Assembly (NCBI GenBank): GCA_030540495.1
Contig: JAUNWC010000022.1
Location: 1 to 11,085 of the forward strand
DNA from: Bacteroidota bacterium
GTDB lineage: Bacteria > Bacteroidota > Bacteroidia > Bacteroidales > P3
Length of the DNA: 11,085 nt
Reading direction: 5' to 3'
The notes under the pieces are model-generated. The model was not told the origin of the DNA and ran no database searches. It saw only the letters and a list, made by a program, of their open reading frames with translations. The position numbers were made by a program, and so were the translations under genes. Of the stretch, positions 1 to 6,058 are shown in pieces. Positions within the stretch are counted from its first letter, which is position 1, and each line of letters begins with the position of its first letter.

Positions 1-6
1 AAAAGT

Positions 7-78
7 AACGGCTTTGCTCTTATGGGGCAGCCTTAGGCTGTGGCTTTGCCTAATAAAACACCCTGAGGGTGCTCTGCC
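7..78. repeat. Composite intergenic repeat unit, copy 1
   Basis: This is the first copy of a ~70-nt unit repeated at 172-245. Shared exact blocks are TGTGGCTTTGCC (39-50 and 205-216) and the 20-nt block from AATAAAACACCC to GAGGGTG (52-71 and 219-238). The unit carries two short palindromes, CAGCCTTAGGCTG at 28-40 and CACCCTGAGGGTG at 59-71. The first differs from its partner in copy 2 by paired changes in both arms. There is no coding signal. The role is unknown. Confidence 0.8.
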
Positions 79-90
79 TCCTAAAATAGC

Positions 91-170
91 TTATTACAAC
101 TTATCATAACCTATCCCAACTTATATAAGGAGCCAAAGGCTCCAACCTATGCTAACTTATGCTAACCTAT
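91..170. repeat. Decamer array YTATNNNAAC with embedded hairpin
   Basis: YTAT tetramers start at 91, 101, 111 and 121, and again at 147, 157 and 167. They are exactly 10 nt apart and most are followed by three variable bases and AAC. Between the two groups lies the hairpin GGAGCC-AAA-GGCTCC at 129-143 (6-bp stem, 3-nt loop). The distance across the hairpin is 26 nt here, against 24 nt in the other copies, because two extra bases precede the stem. A perfect 10-bp palindrome AAACCGGTTT (171-180) follows at once. The 10-nt period equals about one DNA helical turn and is not a codon multiple, which argues against a protein-coding origin. Confidence 0.8.
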
Positions 171-171
171 A

Positions 172-245
172 AACCGGTTTTGCCCTTATAGGTCAACCTC
201 AGGTTGTGGCTTTGCCCCAATAAAACACCCTGAGGGTGTTTTGCC
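172..245. repeat. Composite intergenic repeat unit, copy 2
   Basis: This is the second copy of the unit at 7-78. It contains CAACCTCAGGTTG (194-206) and an extended 21-nt palindrome at 222-242 with 9-bp arms AAAACACCC/GGGTGTTTT around TGA. The 17-nt block TTTTGCCCTTATAGGTC occurs at 178-194 and again at 239-255, so a third, partial unit begins inside the end of this one. Confidence 0.8.
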
Positions 246-288
246 CTTATAGGTCTGCCTTAGCCTGCAACTTATTCTAACTTATAAG
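239..288. repeat. Partial third repeat unit plus two decamers
   Basis: The 17-nt block seen at 178-194 recurs at 239-255. It is followed by a degenerate, no longer symmetric palindrome (256-268) and two decamers with TTAT at 272 and 282. The decamers run into the 3' end of the DUF721 gene, whose stop codon (277-279, read on the minus strand) lies inside the repeat. Confidence 0.65.
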
Positions 289-618
289 AACAATATCTTT
301 AAGAACTTCTTTGCCTATATCTCTATTTATTTTGTTTTTAACAGCCTCTTTTACCATAGAGAGTTCGGCTTTGGCTATAGGAGAAGTAAGGGTAACATAT
401 AGGATTTTTTTGTTCAAATAAAGACTTTTGGTATAGTGCTTAATAAGTTTGCCCGTTGTCTTTGTCCATTGTTTTTTTATTTCCTCTTCGTATGGAGAAT
501 AATCTATGTGGCAACGTTTGAAAAACACCTCCAAAAATTCCTGCAAAGGCATTTCATTTGCCTCAGCTCTTCCCCTTCTCACTTGATACAAGTAGTAATA
601 TTTATTAACTCCTGCCAT
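277..618 (-). CDS. DUF721/DciA-family protein
   Basis: This small basic protein has 113 residues from the ATG at 618. Its C-terminal half matches the DUF721 pattern: a short beta stretch KSLYLNKKILYVTLTSP, then the helix AELSMVKEAV, then a terminal IGKEVLKDIVL. DUF721 is the DciA family; in many bacteria DciA loads or stimulates the replicative helicase DnaB. The N-terminal RRGRAEANEMPLQEF stretch fits the usual Bacteroidota start region of the family. Starts: a TTG at 642 lies inside a promoter-like TAACTTTG box and is unlikely. ATG 618 is my choice. GTG 582 would give 101 residues, close to the usual family length. The gene follows the GntR gene by 43 nt and may be read from that operon, its own promoter, or both. 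The last residues and stop come from the adjoining decamer repeat. The family call is fairly sure; the helicase-loader role is inferred from the family. Confidence 0.8.
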   Translation of the reverse strand: MAGVNKYYYLYQVRRGRAEANEMPLQEFLEVFFKRCHIDYSPYEEEIKKQWTKTTGKLIKHYTKSLYLNKKILYVTLTSPIAKAELSMVKEAVKNKINRDIGKEVLKDIVLIS

Positions 619-639
619 ATTGATATCAATAACTTTCTG

Positions 640-647
640 CAAAGTTA
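640..647 (-). promoter_or_regulatory. Candidate -7 promoter element of the DUF721 gene
   Basis: On the minus strand the sequence reads TAACTTTG followed by CAG, matching the Bacteroidota -7 consensus TAnnTTTG and sharing the GCAG extension with the promoters at 5171 and 6869. It leaves a leader of roughly 15 nt before ATG 618. No TTTG/TTG lies at the expected 19-21 nt upstream, so it is either weak or a chance match. Confidence 0.4.
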
Positions 648-661
648 CAAAAATTCTCTCT

Positions 662-1003
662 TTATATTCTGTCTTTTATATCTTCTATGGTCAAAGAAAG
701 TTGTTTCATAGTCTTACTTAGAAAAGGAAGAAAGTTATCAAAAAAGTCCTTTTTGCGTATTTCCATCACCGCTTGTTTGGCTCCCGGACTTACGTAGTAA
801 CCCATACCTCTTTTATTGTAAATTATTTTGTTGGAGGCAAGGCGCTCTATGGCTTTCATTGCGGTGTTTATATTCACCTCATAGTGTCCGGCAAGTTCCC
901 TAACCGAAGGTATTCTATCCTCTTCTTTGATTTTGTCCTCTATAATATCGTCAGCCAGACGCTCAGAAAGTTGTATAAATATCGGAGTATTGTCTATAAA
1001 CAT
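662..1003 (-). CDS. GntR-family repressor, YtrA subfamily
   Basis: This is a 113-residue DNA-binding regulator. Residues 7-72 form a GntR-type winged helix: PIFIQLSERLADDI, then RIPSVRELAGHYEVN as the helix-turn-helix with recognition helix TAMKAIERL, then the wing KRGMGYYV. The remaining ~40 residues are one or two helices with no large effector domain, which is typical of the short YtrA subfamily that controls ABC transporter operons. The start codon is 7 nt after the permease stop, and AAGGAG (1015-1020) inside the permease end lies 11 nt upstream, suggesting translational coupling. As the last gene of the barrel-ATPase-permease run it probably represses that operon through the inverted repeat at 5146-5169. 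The ligand or signal is not evident from sequence; in Bacillus, YtrA is linked to cell-wall antibiotics. Confidence 0.92.
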   Translation of the reverse strand: MFIDNTPIFIQLSERLADDIIEDKIKEEDRIPSVRELAGHYEVNINTAMKAIERLASNKIIYNKRGMGYYVSPGAKQAVMEIRKKDFFDNFLPFLSKTMKQLSLTIEDIKDRI

Positions 1004-1010
1004 AATATAC

Positions 1011-1736
1011 CTAACTCCTTTCCTTTCTTAGTTTCAAATATGTTCCTACAAGACAAAGGAAAAATATGATATGACATAATATATCTACTATAATCTGTAG
1101 TTTGTCTGGAATAATAAGTTCCTCTCCTATTATATTTGGAAAATTAAAATAAATATAGAATACCGAACCAAGAAGGAGCAAAAAGAAGGCTCCAAAAACA
1201 ATAGCCCAAGTTTTTATCAACTTATTCTTTTTAAAGATAATGGCTCCTAAGAAAGAAAAACTCAAAAGCAGATAAACTTGCAAGTAACTATCGTATTTGG
1301 AAAAAGAATAAAAACTTTCTTTATACAAAAAGTGATACTCCTCAAATCTAAGATAATTAACCAAATGTCCTATTTCCATACCAATAAACAAGGCAACAAA
1401 AACAAGAATAGGAATAATAAGAAAAGAGAGAATAAAGTTGGTTAGAAACTTCTCCTCATTACTTAGAGGCAAAAGAATAGAAAGCGAACGATTATAAGGC
1501 TTGTCGTAACTTCTAAAAGCAAGAACACCAACAAGCACCACCGTTGCAACAGTAAAATACATATAAAAAGAATTGAAATCATCTGTTATCATACTTTGAC
1601 CGGGAATACTTATGCAACCCAAAATCATAAGAATTGCAGCCATAATCACTAAGGCACAGAAACTACTTAACAGGGTTTTTATACTGACTAATAAATCTCT
1701 TCGCAACAAGAGAAAACTTCTTTGTAAACTAAACAT
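1011..1736 (-). CDS. ABC transporter permease, six predicted membrane helices
   Basis: This is a 241-residue hydrophobic protein. I read six membrane segments at about residues 21-43, 57-74, 100-122, 152-168, 176-197 and 214-234, with positive charges at the N-terminus (RRDLL) and C-terminus (LRKERS). The stretch RSLSILLPLSNEEKF between helices 2 and 3 resembles the cytoplasmic LPLS-xEK segment common in ABC-2-like permeases of Bacteroidota. It starts 13 nt after the ATPase stop and ends 7 nt before the GntR start, so the three genes form one translational block. It is the likely membrane partner of the adjacent ATPase in an export-type ABC transporter, probably as a homodimer since only one permease is encoded. 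The substrate is unknown. Confidence 0.85.
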   Translation of the reverse strand: MFSLQRSFLLLRRDLLVSIKTLLSSFCALVIMAAILMILGCISIPGQSMITDDFNSFYMYFTVATVVLVGVLAFRSYDKPYNRSLSILLPLSNEEKFLTNFILSFLIIPILVFVALFIGMEIGHLVNYLRFEEYHFLYKESFYSFSKYDSYLQVYLLLSFSFLGAIIFKKNKLIKTWAIVFGAFFLLLLGSVFYIYFNFPNIIGEELIIPDKLQIIVDILCHIIFFLCLVGTYLKLRKERS

Positions 1737-1749
1737 AATTCTTTAAACT

Positions 1750-2613
1750 TTAACTAAACAATTCTTTAAACAAATTTTTATTAAGAAAGGATGCATTGAA
1801 AAACATTTCTACATCAAGATTACTTTCCTCGCCACCTTTGTTTTGTCTGACAACAGCCAATCCTGCCACGTTATCCTCTTGATAGAGAATCTTATCCGTA
1901 TAATTAGCATTCTCTTCTATACCAAACCAAAGTTTTTCTGTAATCTTTTCTGCAGAAACATTAAGAAGAACTTGATTGTTATCAAGTATTATGATATTGT
2001 CCAAAACGTTTTGCAAATCTCGTGCCTGATGTGTAGAAACAACTATGGTCTTGTCATCCGTCATGGCTTTTATAAGTATCTTACGAAAAGAAGATTTGCT
2101 TGGAATATCAAGTCCATTGGTAGGCTCATCAAGAAAAATCAACCTCGTATTGCATGCCAAACCAAAGGCTATATATACTTTTTTCTTGGTGCCAAAGGAA
2201 AGTTTGGAAAGTTTTTGTTTTTTATCCACAATCTCAAATTCCTGTAAATAAGTATCAAAATCTGAGGTAGAAAAATGCGGATAGAAAACCGAAGTATGTT
2301 TTTCCAACTGCTCTATGGTAAAATCAGAATCTGGCATTTGTTCATTTAGGAAGAAAACATCTCTAAGAAAATTTACTTTTCTTCTTTGTGGAATAAGCAA
2401 ATTATCAACTTCCTCTGAGTTCGAAAAAGATACTTGCACATTGCCCAACTTTGGAAACTTTAATCCTGCCATTAGGTGCAAAAGTGTAGTTTTTCCCACT
2501 CCGTTTTTGCCAAGTAGACCATATATCCTTCCACTTTGCAACGAACAAGTAATATTATCCAAAATCAATTTACGCTTTTTATAGAAAAAAGTCAAATCCC
2601 TTACTTCTATCAT
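1750..2613 (-). CDS. ABC transporter ATP-binding protein
   Basis: This is a 287-residue cytoplasmic ATPase with all core motifs: Walker A GKNGVGKT (35-42), Walker B LIFLDEPTNGLD (158-169) with the catalytic Glu, and the H-loop His195 in STHQ. The signature is LSFGT (138-142) rather than LSGGQ, a relaxed form common in YtrB-like exporters regulated by YtrA-type repressors. The Q-loop region FLNEQMP lies near residue 92. Residues 215-287 form an accessory C-terminal part of unknown function. It follows the barrel gene by 31 nt and precedes the permease by 13 nt. It energises the adjacent permease; the gene order and regulator favour export of, or resistance to, an envelope-active compound, but the substrate cannot be read from sequence. 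Confidence 0.95.
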   Translation of the reverse strand: MIEVRDLTFFYKKRKLILDNITCSLQSGRIYGLLGKNGVGKTTLLHLMAGLKFPKLGNVQVSFSNSEEVDNLLIPQRRKVNFLRDVFFLNEQMPDSDFTIEQLEKHTSVFYPHFSTSDFDTYLQEFEIVDKKQKLSKLSFGTKKKVYIAFGLACNTRLIFLDEPTNGLDIPSKSSFRKILIKAMTDDKTIVVSTHQARDLQNVLDNIIILDNNQVLLNVSAEKITEKLWFGIEENANYTDKILYQEDNVAGLAVVRQNKGGEESNLDVEMFFNASFLNKNLFKELFS

Positions 2614-2644
2614 TGTGTTATGTATTTTTTAGTGTTCTTGTTTT

Positions 2645-5110
2645 TTAATGGTTTGATTGACCTTGTCCAGTGCTTATTTCTCCTCCTGCTCGTTCGTCCA
2701 TATCCTTGCTTTGTATTCTTTTTAGGGTGTTGTTGTCGGCTTTTTTACCAAAAGAATAAGACAAAGACGCACTAACCATAGGGTATTGCCAAACAATAGA
2801 GTTTTTTATCTTTGAGTTTTCGGTTGTCATATCCATAGTAAAGGTGCGTTTTGGCAATTGTCCAACGCCTATGGAGGCTTTCAAACTCTTGTTAAGAAAT
2901 TCCTTAGAAAGATTTACATCAAACGAAAGCATATCTCCCATAGAATAAGTGCCTTCTTGTCCTCCCGTCATATAAAAAGCAGAGAGCATAAGTTTGGTTT
3001 TAAAGAAGAAATCCATTTTTATAGATTGCCAAGTCATAAAACCAAATCTTTCAACATTAAGTTTCAACAATGGGTCATCTACTCTGGTTTGTCTATATGT
3101 ACCTTGCGCCCAAATAGTCCATTCAAGGTGTTTGCCCAAAGGCAAATAAGTGCTAAGACCGATGGAGGCTTGTTGAGAATGTCCTAAGTTATAAGGCTTG
3201 TCCTCAAAAATAGCAGTTCCGGGTCTTAGGTATTGTGTTTGAGAAATAATATCGTTGGTATAGTCGTATGTGGCTGTAAGGAAAATAAAGTAATGGAAAG
3301 CGTATGACAAGTTAAGCGAATGAGTATATTGTGGTTTTAAATCAGGGTTACCACTCTTGTATAAATATTCGTTTTCCTTCTCCACAAAAGGATTCATACT
3401 ATTGTATTCTGGGCGAGTAATTCTATAGGAATAAACAAAGGTTAGATTATCCATATCGTTAAGTTTGTAACTAAGGTTTAGATTTGGAAAAATATCTATA
3501 TAGTCCTTTGTTTTTTCGGAGTTATTTACTTGCTGTTTTATGTTGGTATGAGTATGCTCGGCTCTAAGTCCCAAACGCAAAGATAACTTATCGCTCAACC
3601 TATCAGAGAAAGAAGCATAGAGGGCATTAACGTTTTCGGTATAGTCTAAGTGGTTAGAGGTCTCTGTGTTGTATTCTCCGTCTTCGTAACAAATAAAATC
3701 ATTGCTTACTTTGGTCAAACGAGTTTTTGCTCCAAATTCCAAAGACATTCTTTGGTTAAAAGGCTTAATAAGGTCAAATTTAGCAGAATATGTGTTATAA
3801 GTATTTTTTGTGGAATCATTATCAGAGCCCTCTTTCATAAGAGAAATAAAATCTCCATAATAGTAAGCGGCTTTATCAAGGCAATAGTCCTTTGAAATAT
3901 TGTTATTGTAGTCTAAGGTTATGGAGTATTGTCCTCCCAAAGAGTCTATTTTTCTTGTATACCAAAGATTTGCCAACATATTTCGCCCATTGCCATATTC
4001 GTCTCCTTTATTCATATAAGAAGAATCAACTATAGAGTAAGGATAAGTATAGAAACGTGTTTTGGTAGCAGGGTTATCCATATCTGGGTGAGAACTACCA
4101 TTAAAAGAAAACATACCTCCAATAGAAGAATTATCGTTTATTTTGTAATCAGCAGAGAGATTTCCATTAAATCCCTTGTAATCAAATCTCTGAGTGGTTT
4201 TATCCATTTTTCTCATAGTAGTAGGAGCATTGTCGTTAAAAATATATACTTCGCTCTCCGCCTCAGTTTGTCCTGCCCATTTGTTATAAGAAAGAGAGGA
4301 ATTAACTGTCCAACGACTATTAACATAATTTAGATTCAATCCCTCGTTGTGTTTCCATTCGTTAGCGTATGCACTCCAAGCATTAACTTCACCAGACCAA
4401 CCCAAGGACTCGTGTTTTGCCATCCTTAAATTGATAATTCCTGCCGTACCTTCTGCCTCGTATTTTGCCGAAGGGTTGGATATGGTTTCTATTTTTTCTA
4501 TATCCGAGGGCGACATGGCTTTTAACATACTTTTTATTGCTGAGTAAGGAATGCGAATATCTCTGCCATTTATTTGAAACAATATTCCACTTTTGCCATT
4601 AAGTTGTATGTTTTCATCTTTGTCTATAACCACTCCAGGAACTTTTCTTAGAAGTTCAAAAGCATTGGCAGTTGCCGAAGAAACATCCTCGTCTATATTC
4701 ATAGCCACTCCATCGTTTGTCATTTCAAAACGCTTTTGTTGTGCAAAAACCTCTATGGTGCTAAGCGTTTGCCTATCAGCCTCCAAAAGAATGTTGTTTA
4801 TATATAATGTATCCTTTACTCTTTTTGAATTAGCCTCTATGGACAAAGAAATAGTCTTGTATCCTATAAAAGAAAAAGTAATATATTTGGCATTTTTGTT
4901 ATAATCTATAGAATAATTGCCGTTATCATCCGATACGCCTCCGCCAAGCAAAACAGCATTTTGGCTTGTATCCGAGTATAACATAACATTGCAAAAAGGT
5001 ACAGCCTCTTTTGTTTGACTATCTAAAATATAGCCTTTTACAACATTTTGAGCATTTGTATTTATGTATGCAAGCACACACAAAACACTGAGAATCAATT
5101 TTATTTTCAT
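2645..5110 (-). CDS. Outer membrane beta-barrel protein, TonB-receptor-like with CarboxypepD_reg domain
   Basis: This 821-residue outer membrane protein has a signal peptide at residues 1-20 (ending NTNA-QN). A carboxypeptidase-regulatory-like beta-sandwich spans about 23-112 (VKGYILDSQTKEAVPFCNV). A plug-like domain spans about 117-232, with KVPGV, LNGKSGILFQINGR and SNPSAKYEAEGTAGIINL. The remainder alternates short hydrophobic/aromatic strands and loops to a final strand ending SYSFG near residue 787. A charged Gly/Gln-rich tail of about 30 residues follows. This fits the outer membrane beta-barrel (OMP_b-brl_3) branch of TonB-dependent-receptor-like proteins rather than a SusC partnered with SusD: no SusD gene is adjacent. 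It is the first gene of the operon with the ABC exporter and GntR repressor and has a strong promoter at 5171-5201. It may carry the exporter's substrate across the outer membrane or import a related ligand; the direction is unresolved. Confidence 0.9.
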   Translation of the reverse strand: MKIKLILSVLCVLAYINTNAQNVVKGYILDSQTKEAVPFCNVMLYSDTSQNAVLLGGGVSDDNGNYSIDYNKNAKYITFSFIGYKTISLSIEANSKRVKDTLYINNILLEADRQTLSTIEVFAQQKRFEMTNDGVAMNIDEDVSSATANAFELLRKVPGVVIDKDENIQLNGKSGILFQINGRDIRIPYSAIKSMLKAMSPSDIEKIETISNPSAKYEAEGTAGIINLRMAKHESLGWSGEVNAWSAYANEWKHNEGLNLNYVNSRWTVNSSLSYNKWAGQTEAESEVYIFNDNAPTTMRKMDKTTQRFDYKGFNGNLSADYKINDNSSIGGMFSFNGSSHPDMDNPATKTRFYTYPYSIVDSSYMNKGDEYGNGRNMLANLWYTRKIDSLGGQYSITLDYNNNISKDYCLDKAAYYYGDFISLMKEGSDNDSTKNTYNTYSAKFDLIKPFNQRMSLEFGAKTRLTKVSNDFICYEDGEYNTETSNHLDYTENVNALYASFSDRLSDKLSLRLGLRAEHTHTNIKQQVNNSEKTKDYIDIFPNLNLSYKLNDMDNLTFVYSYRITRPEYNSMNPFVEKENEYLYKSGNPDLKPQYTHSLNLSYAFHYFIFLTATYDYTNDIISQTQYLRPGTAIFEDKPYNLGHSQQASIGLSTYLPLGKHLEWTIWAQGTYRQTRVDDPLLKLNVERFGFMTWQSIKMDFFFKTKLMLSAFYMTGGQEGTYSMGDMLSFDVNLSKEFLNKSLKASIGVGQLPKRTFTMDMTTENSKIKNSIVWQYPMVSASLSYSFGKKADNNTLKRIQSKDMDERAGGEISTGQGQSNH

Positions 5111-5145
5111 ATTTCTAACAATTTTAAGTTTTATTATACTATATT

Positions 5146-5169
5146 AGTGTAATACTTTAATAATACACT
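5146..5169. promoter_or_regulatory. Probable YtrA/GntR operator AGTGTA-N12-TACACT
   Basis: Perfect 6-bp inverted arms AGTGTA (5146-5151) and TACACT (5164-5169) flank a 12-nt AT-rich spacer. The site starts two bases downstream of the -7 box and should cover the transcription start of the barrel-ABC-GntR operon. From memory, the B. subtilis YtrA operator has the same arms with a 13-bp spacer. The operon encodes a YtrA-type protein, so autorepression is the natural reading. Confidence 0.65.
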
Positions 5170-5170
5170 G

Positions 5171-5201
5171 CAAAAGTAGTACAATTATTTATACTAACAA
5201 A
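5171..5201 (-). promoter_or_regulatory. Bacteroidota promoter of the barrel-ABC-GntR operon
   Basis: On the minus strand TTTG (5198-5201) is separated by exactly 19 nt from TACTTTTG (5171-5178), matching the Bacteroidota consensus TTTG-N19-21-TAnnTTTG at every fixed position. The predicted start is near 5165, giving a leader of about 55 nt before ATG 5110. It is followed by GCAG, as in the SOD promoter. Confidence 0.85.
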
Positions 5202-5235
5202 TTTTTTAGAAAAAATTTTTATTTTTTTATAGATT

Positions 5236-5305
5236 ATAATAGGTTGGAGGCTTAGCCTCCCTATAGGTTGTAATAGGTTATGATAAGTTAGCATAGGTTG
5301 TAATA
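5236..5305. repeat. Decamer array with embedded hairpin, inverted orientation
   Basis: Read on the plus strand, ATAR tetramers start at 5263, 5273, 5283, 5293 and 5303, exactly 10 nt apart, each of the first four followed by GTT; a further one is at 5239. Hairpin GGAGGC-TTA-GCCTCC (5246-5260) sits between 5239 and 5263, a 24-nt step. The array is in the opposite orientation to those at 91-170 and 5368-5470 and lies just upstream of the operon promoter at 5171-5201. Confidence 0.85.
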
Positions 5306-5306
5306 G

Positions 5307-5358
5307 ACGCATAAGCGTATAACAAAACGTAAAGACCCTGCCCAATAAAACAGGCTGT
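5307..5358. repeat. Small hairpin and degenerate repeat-unit fragment
   Basis: ACGC-ATAA-GCGT (5307-5318) can form a short stem-loop. The block TGCCCAATAAAACA (5338-5351) matches the TGCC-xx-AATAAAACA portion of the units at 48-60 and 213-227, and is followed by ACAGGCTGT, also found at 11023-11031. This links the region to the composite repeat at the start of the window. Confidence 0.55.
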
Positions 5359-5360
5359 GC

Positions 5361-5470
5361 TTGTAACCTATGCTAACCTATAAGGAGGCACTGCCTCCAA
5401 TCTATGCTAACCTATTATAACCTATAGGGAGGCTAAGCCTCAAAACTATTATAACCTATAACAACCTGTC
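5361..5470. repeat. Decamer array with two embedded hairpins
   Basis: CTAT tetramers start at 5368, 5378, 5402, 5412, 5422, 5446 and 5456, with a degenerate CTGT at 5466. Steps are 10 nt, except two steps of exactly 24 nt where hairpins intervene: GGAGGC-ACT-GCCTCC (5384-5398) and an imperfect copy with 5-bp stem GAGGC-TAA-GCCTC (5429-5441). The 23 nt at 5419-5441 are a perfect inverted copy of 5247-5269. The array lies directly downstream of the carbonic anhydrase-like gene, so it may also affect its 3' end, although no U-tract follows any of the hairpins. Confidence 0.85.
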
Positions 5471-5477
5471 TTATATT

Positions 5478-5981
5478 TTATTCTTTGTACCATTGTTTGT
5501 AGGTGGTATAATGGTCGGCAAAACTCTTGGCTTGTCCTTCTTTAGCCATTTTGACAAACTTTGCAGGTACTCCTGCCCACAGTTCACCTTTGCCTATTTT
5601 TGTCCCAGATAATACTAAGGCTCCTGCTGCTACTACGGCTTGCTCGCCTATTTCACACCCGTCCAAAAGTGTTGCTCCCATTCCTATCAATGCACCATCT
5701 TTTATCCTGCAAGCATGAACAGTAGCATTATGCCCTATGCTTACATCATTACCTATGAATGTAGGTCCAGTTTCAAAAGTTGCATGAATGCAAGCACAAT
5801 CTTGAATGTTTGTATTATTGCCTATGCGTATAGTATTTACATCTCCTCTAATAACAGCCGAAAACCAAACCGAGCAATTATCTCCCATAACCACATCGCC
5901 TATTATAGCAGAGGTTTCACTCAAATAACAATCTTTGCCAAACTTGGGAGTCTTTCCCAAAAGAGTTTTTATTATAGCCAT
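5478..5981 (-). CDS. Gamma-class carbonic anhydrase-like hexapeptide protein
   Basis: This is a 167-residue left-handed beta-helix protein, with hexapeptide repeats from about residue 25 to 140 (IGDVVMG, IGNDVSIG, IGEQAVVAAG, IGKGELWAG). The three zinc ligands of gamma carbonic anhydrases are present as His66 (CIHAT), His84 and His89 (IGHNATVH), and the conserved RGD is at 45-47. The acidic loop of the archaeal Cam enzyme is absent, as in the YrdA/PaaY-like subgroup, so enzymatic activity is plausible but not certain. It would act as a cytoplasmic trimer, interconverting CO2 and bicarbonate if active. It lies 20 nt after the rubredoxin terminator hairpin and has no clear TAnnTTTG box of its own. 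It may depend on read-through from the SOD-rubredoxin transcript. A decamer array follows its stop codon. Confidence 0.93.
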   Translation of the reverse strand: MAIIKTLLGKTPKFGKDCYLSETSAIIGDVVMGDNCSVWFSAVIRGDVNTIRIGNNTNIQDCACIHATFETGPTFIGNDVSIGHNATVHACRIKDGALIGMGATLLDGCEIGEQAVVAAGALVLSGTKIGKGELWAGVPAKFVKMAKEGQAKSFADHYTTYKQWYKE

Positions 5982-6003
5982 ATTTTTGTTGTTTATTATA
6001 AAA

Positions 6004-6031
6004 TTTGGAGACGCACAATAGCGTCTCCAAA
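6004..6031 (-). terminator. Intrinsic terminator-like hairpin after rubredoxin
   Basis: The perfect 11-bp arms TTTGGAGACGC (6004-6014) and GCGTCTCCAAA (6021-6031) flank a 6-nt loop. On the minus strand the stem is followed by TTTTATAA, fitting termination of the SOD-rubredoxin message. The U-tract is short, so partial read-through into the carbonic anhydrase-like gene is likely. No T-tract follows on the plus strand. Confidence 0.65.
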
Positions 6032-6058
6032 AACAAGCATGAAAAAATTAAAAAAAAA

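Noticed and set aside
138..142. ABC signature thought defective (LSFGT at residues 138-142 of the ATPase)
   Set aside because: Relaxed signatures are common in YtrB-like ATPases; Walker A, Walker B and the H-loop are intact, so inactivation is not supported. Coordinates given are protein residues.
84..290. CRISPR-like array
   Set aside because: Repeats are only 10 nt at 10-nt spacing, with no unique spacers of 25-40 nt and no cas genes.
3929..4333. Plus-strand open frame of 134 codons inside the barrel gene
   Set aside because: It is a shadow of the long minus-strand barrel gene; composition is cysteine/isoleucine-rich without domain features.
2645..5110. SusC of a polysaccharide utilisation locus
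   Set aside because: No SusD, glycoside hydrolase or sensor system is nearby; neighbours are an ABC exporter and a GntR repressor.
5157..5345. Minus-strand open frame of 62 codons upstream of the barrel gene
   Set aside because: It runs through the decamer array and the promoter elements; its translation reflects repeat sequence.
5384..5441. Hairpins as intrinsic terminators of the carbonic anhydrase-like gene
   Set aside because: Stems are strong but no T-run follows on either strand, and the same hairpins occur upstream of promoters, so termination is not their evident main role.
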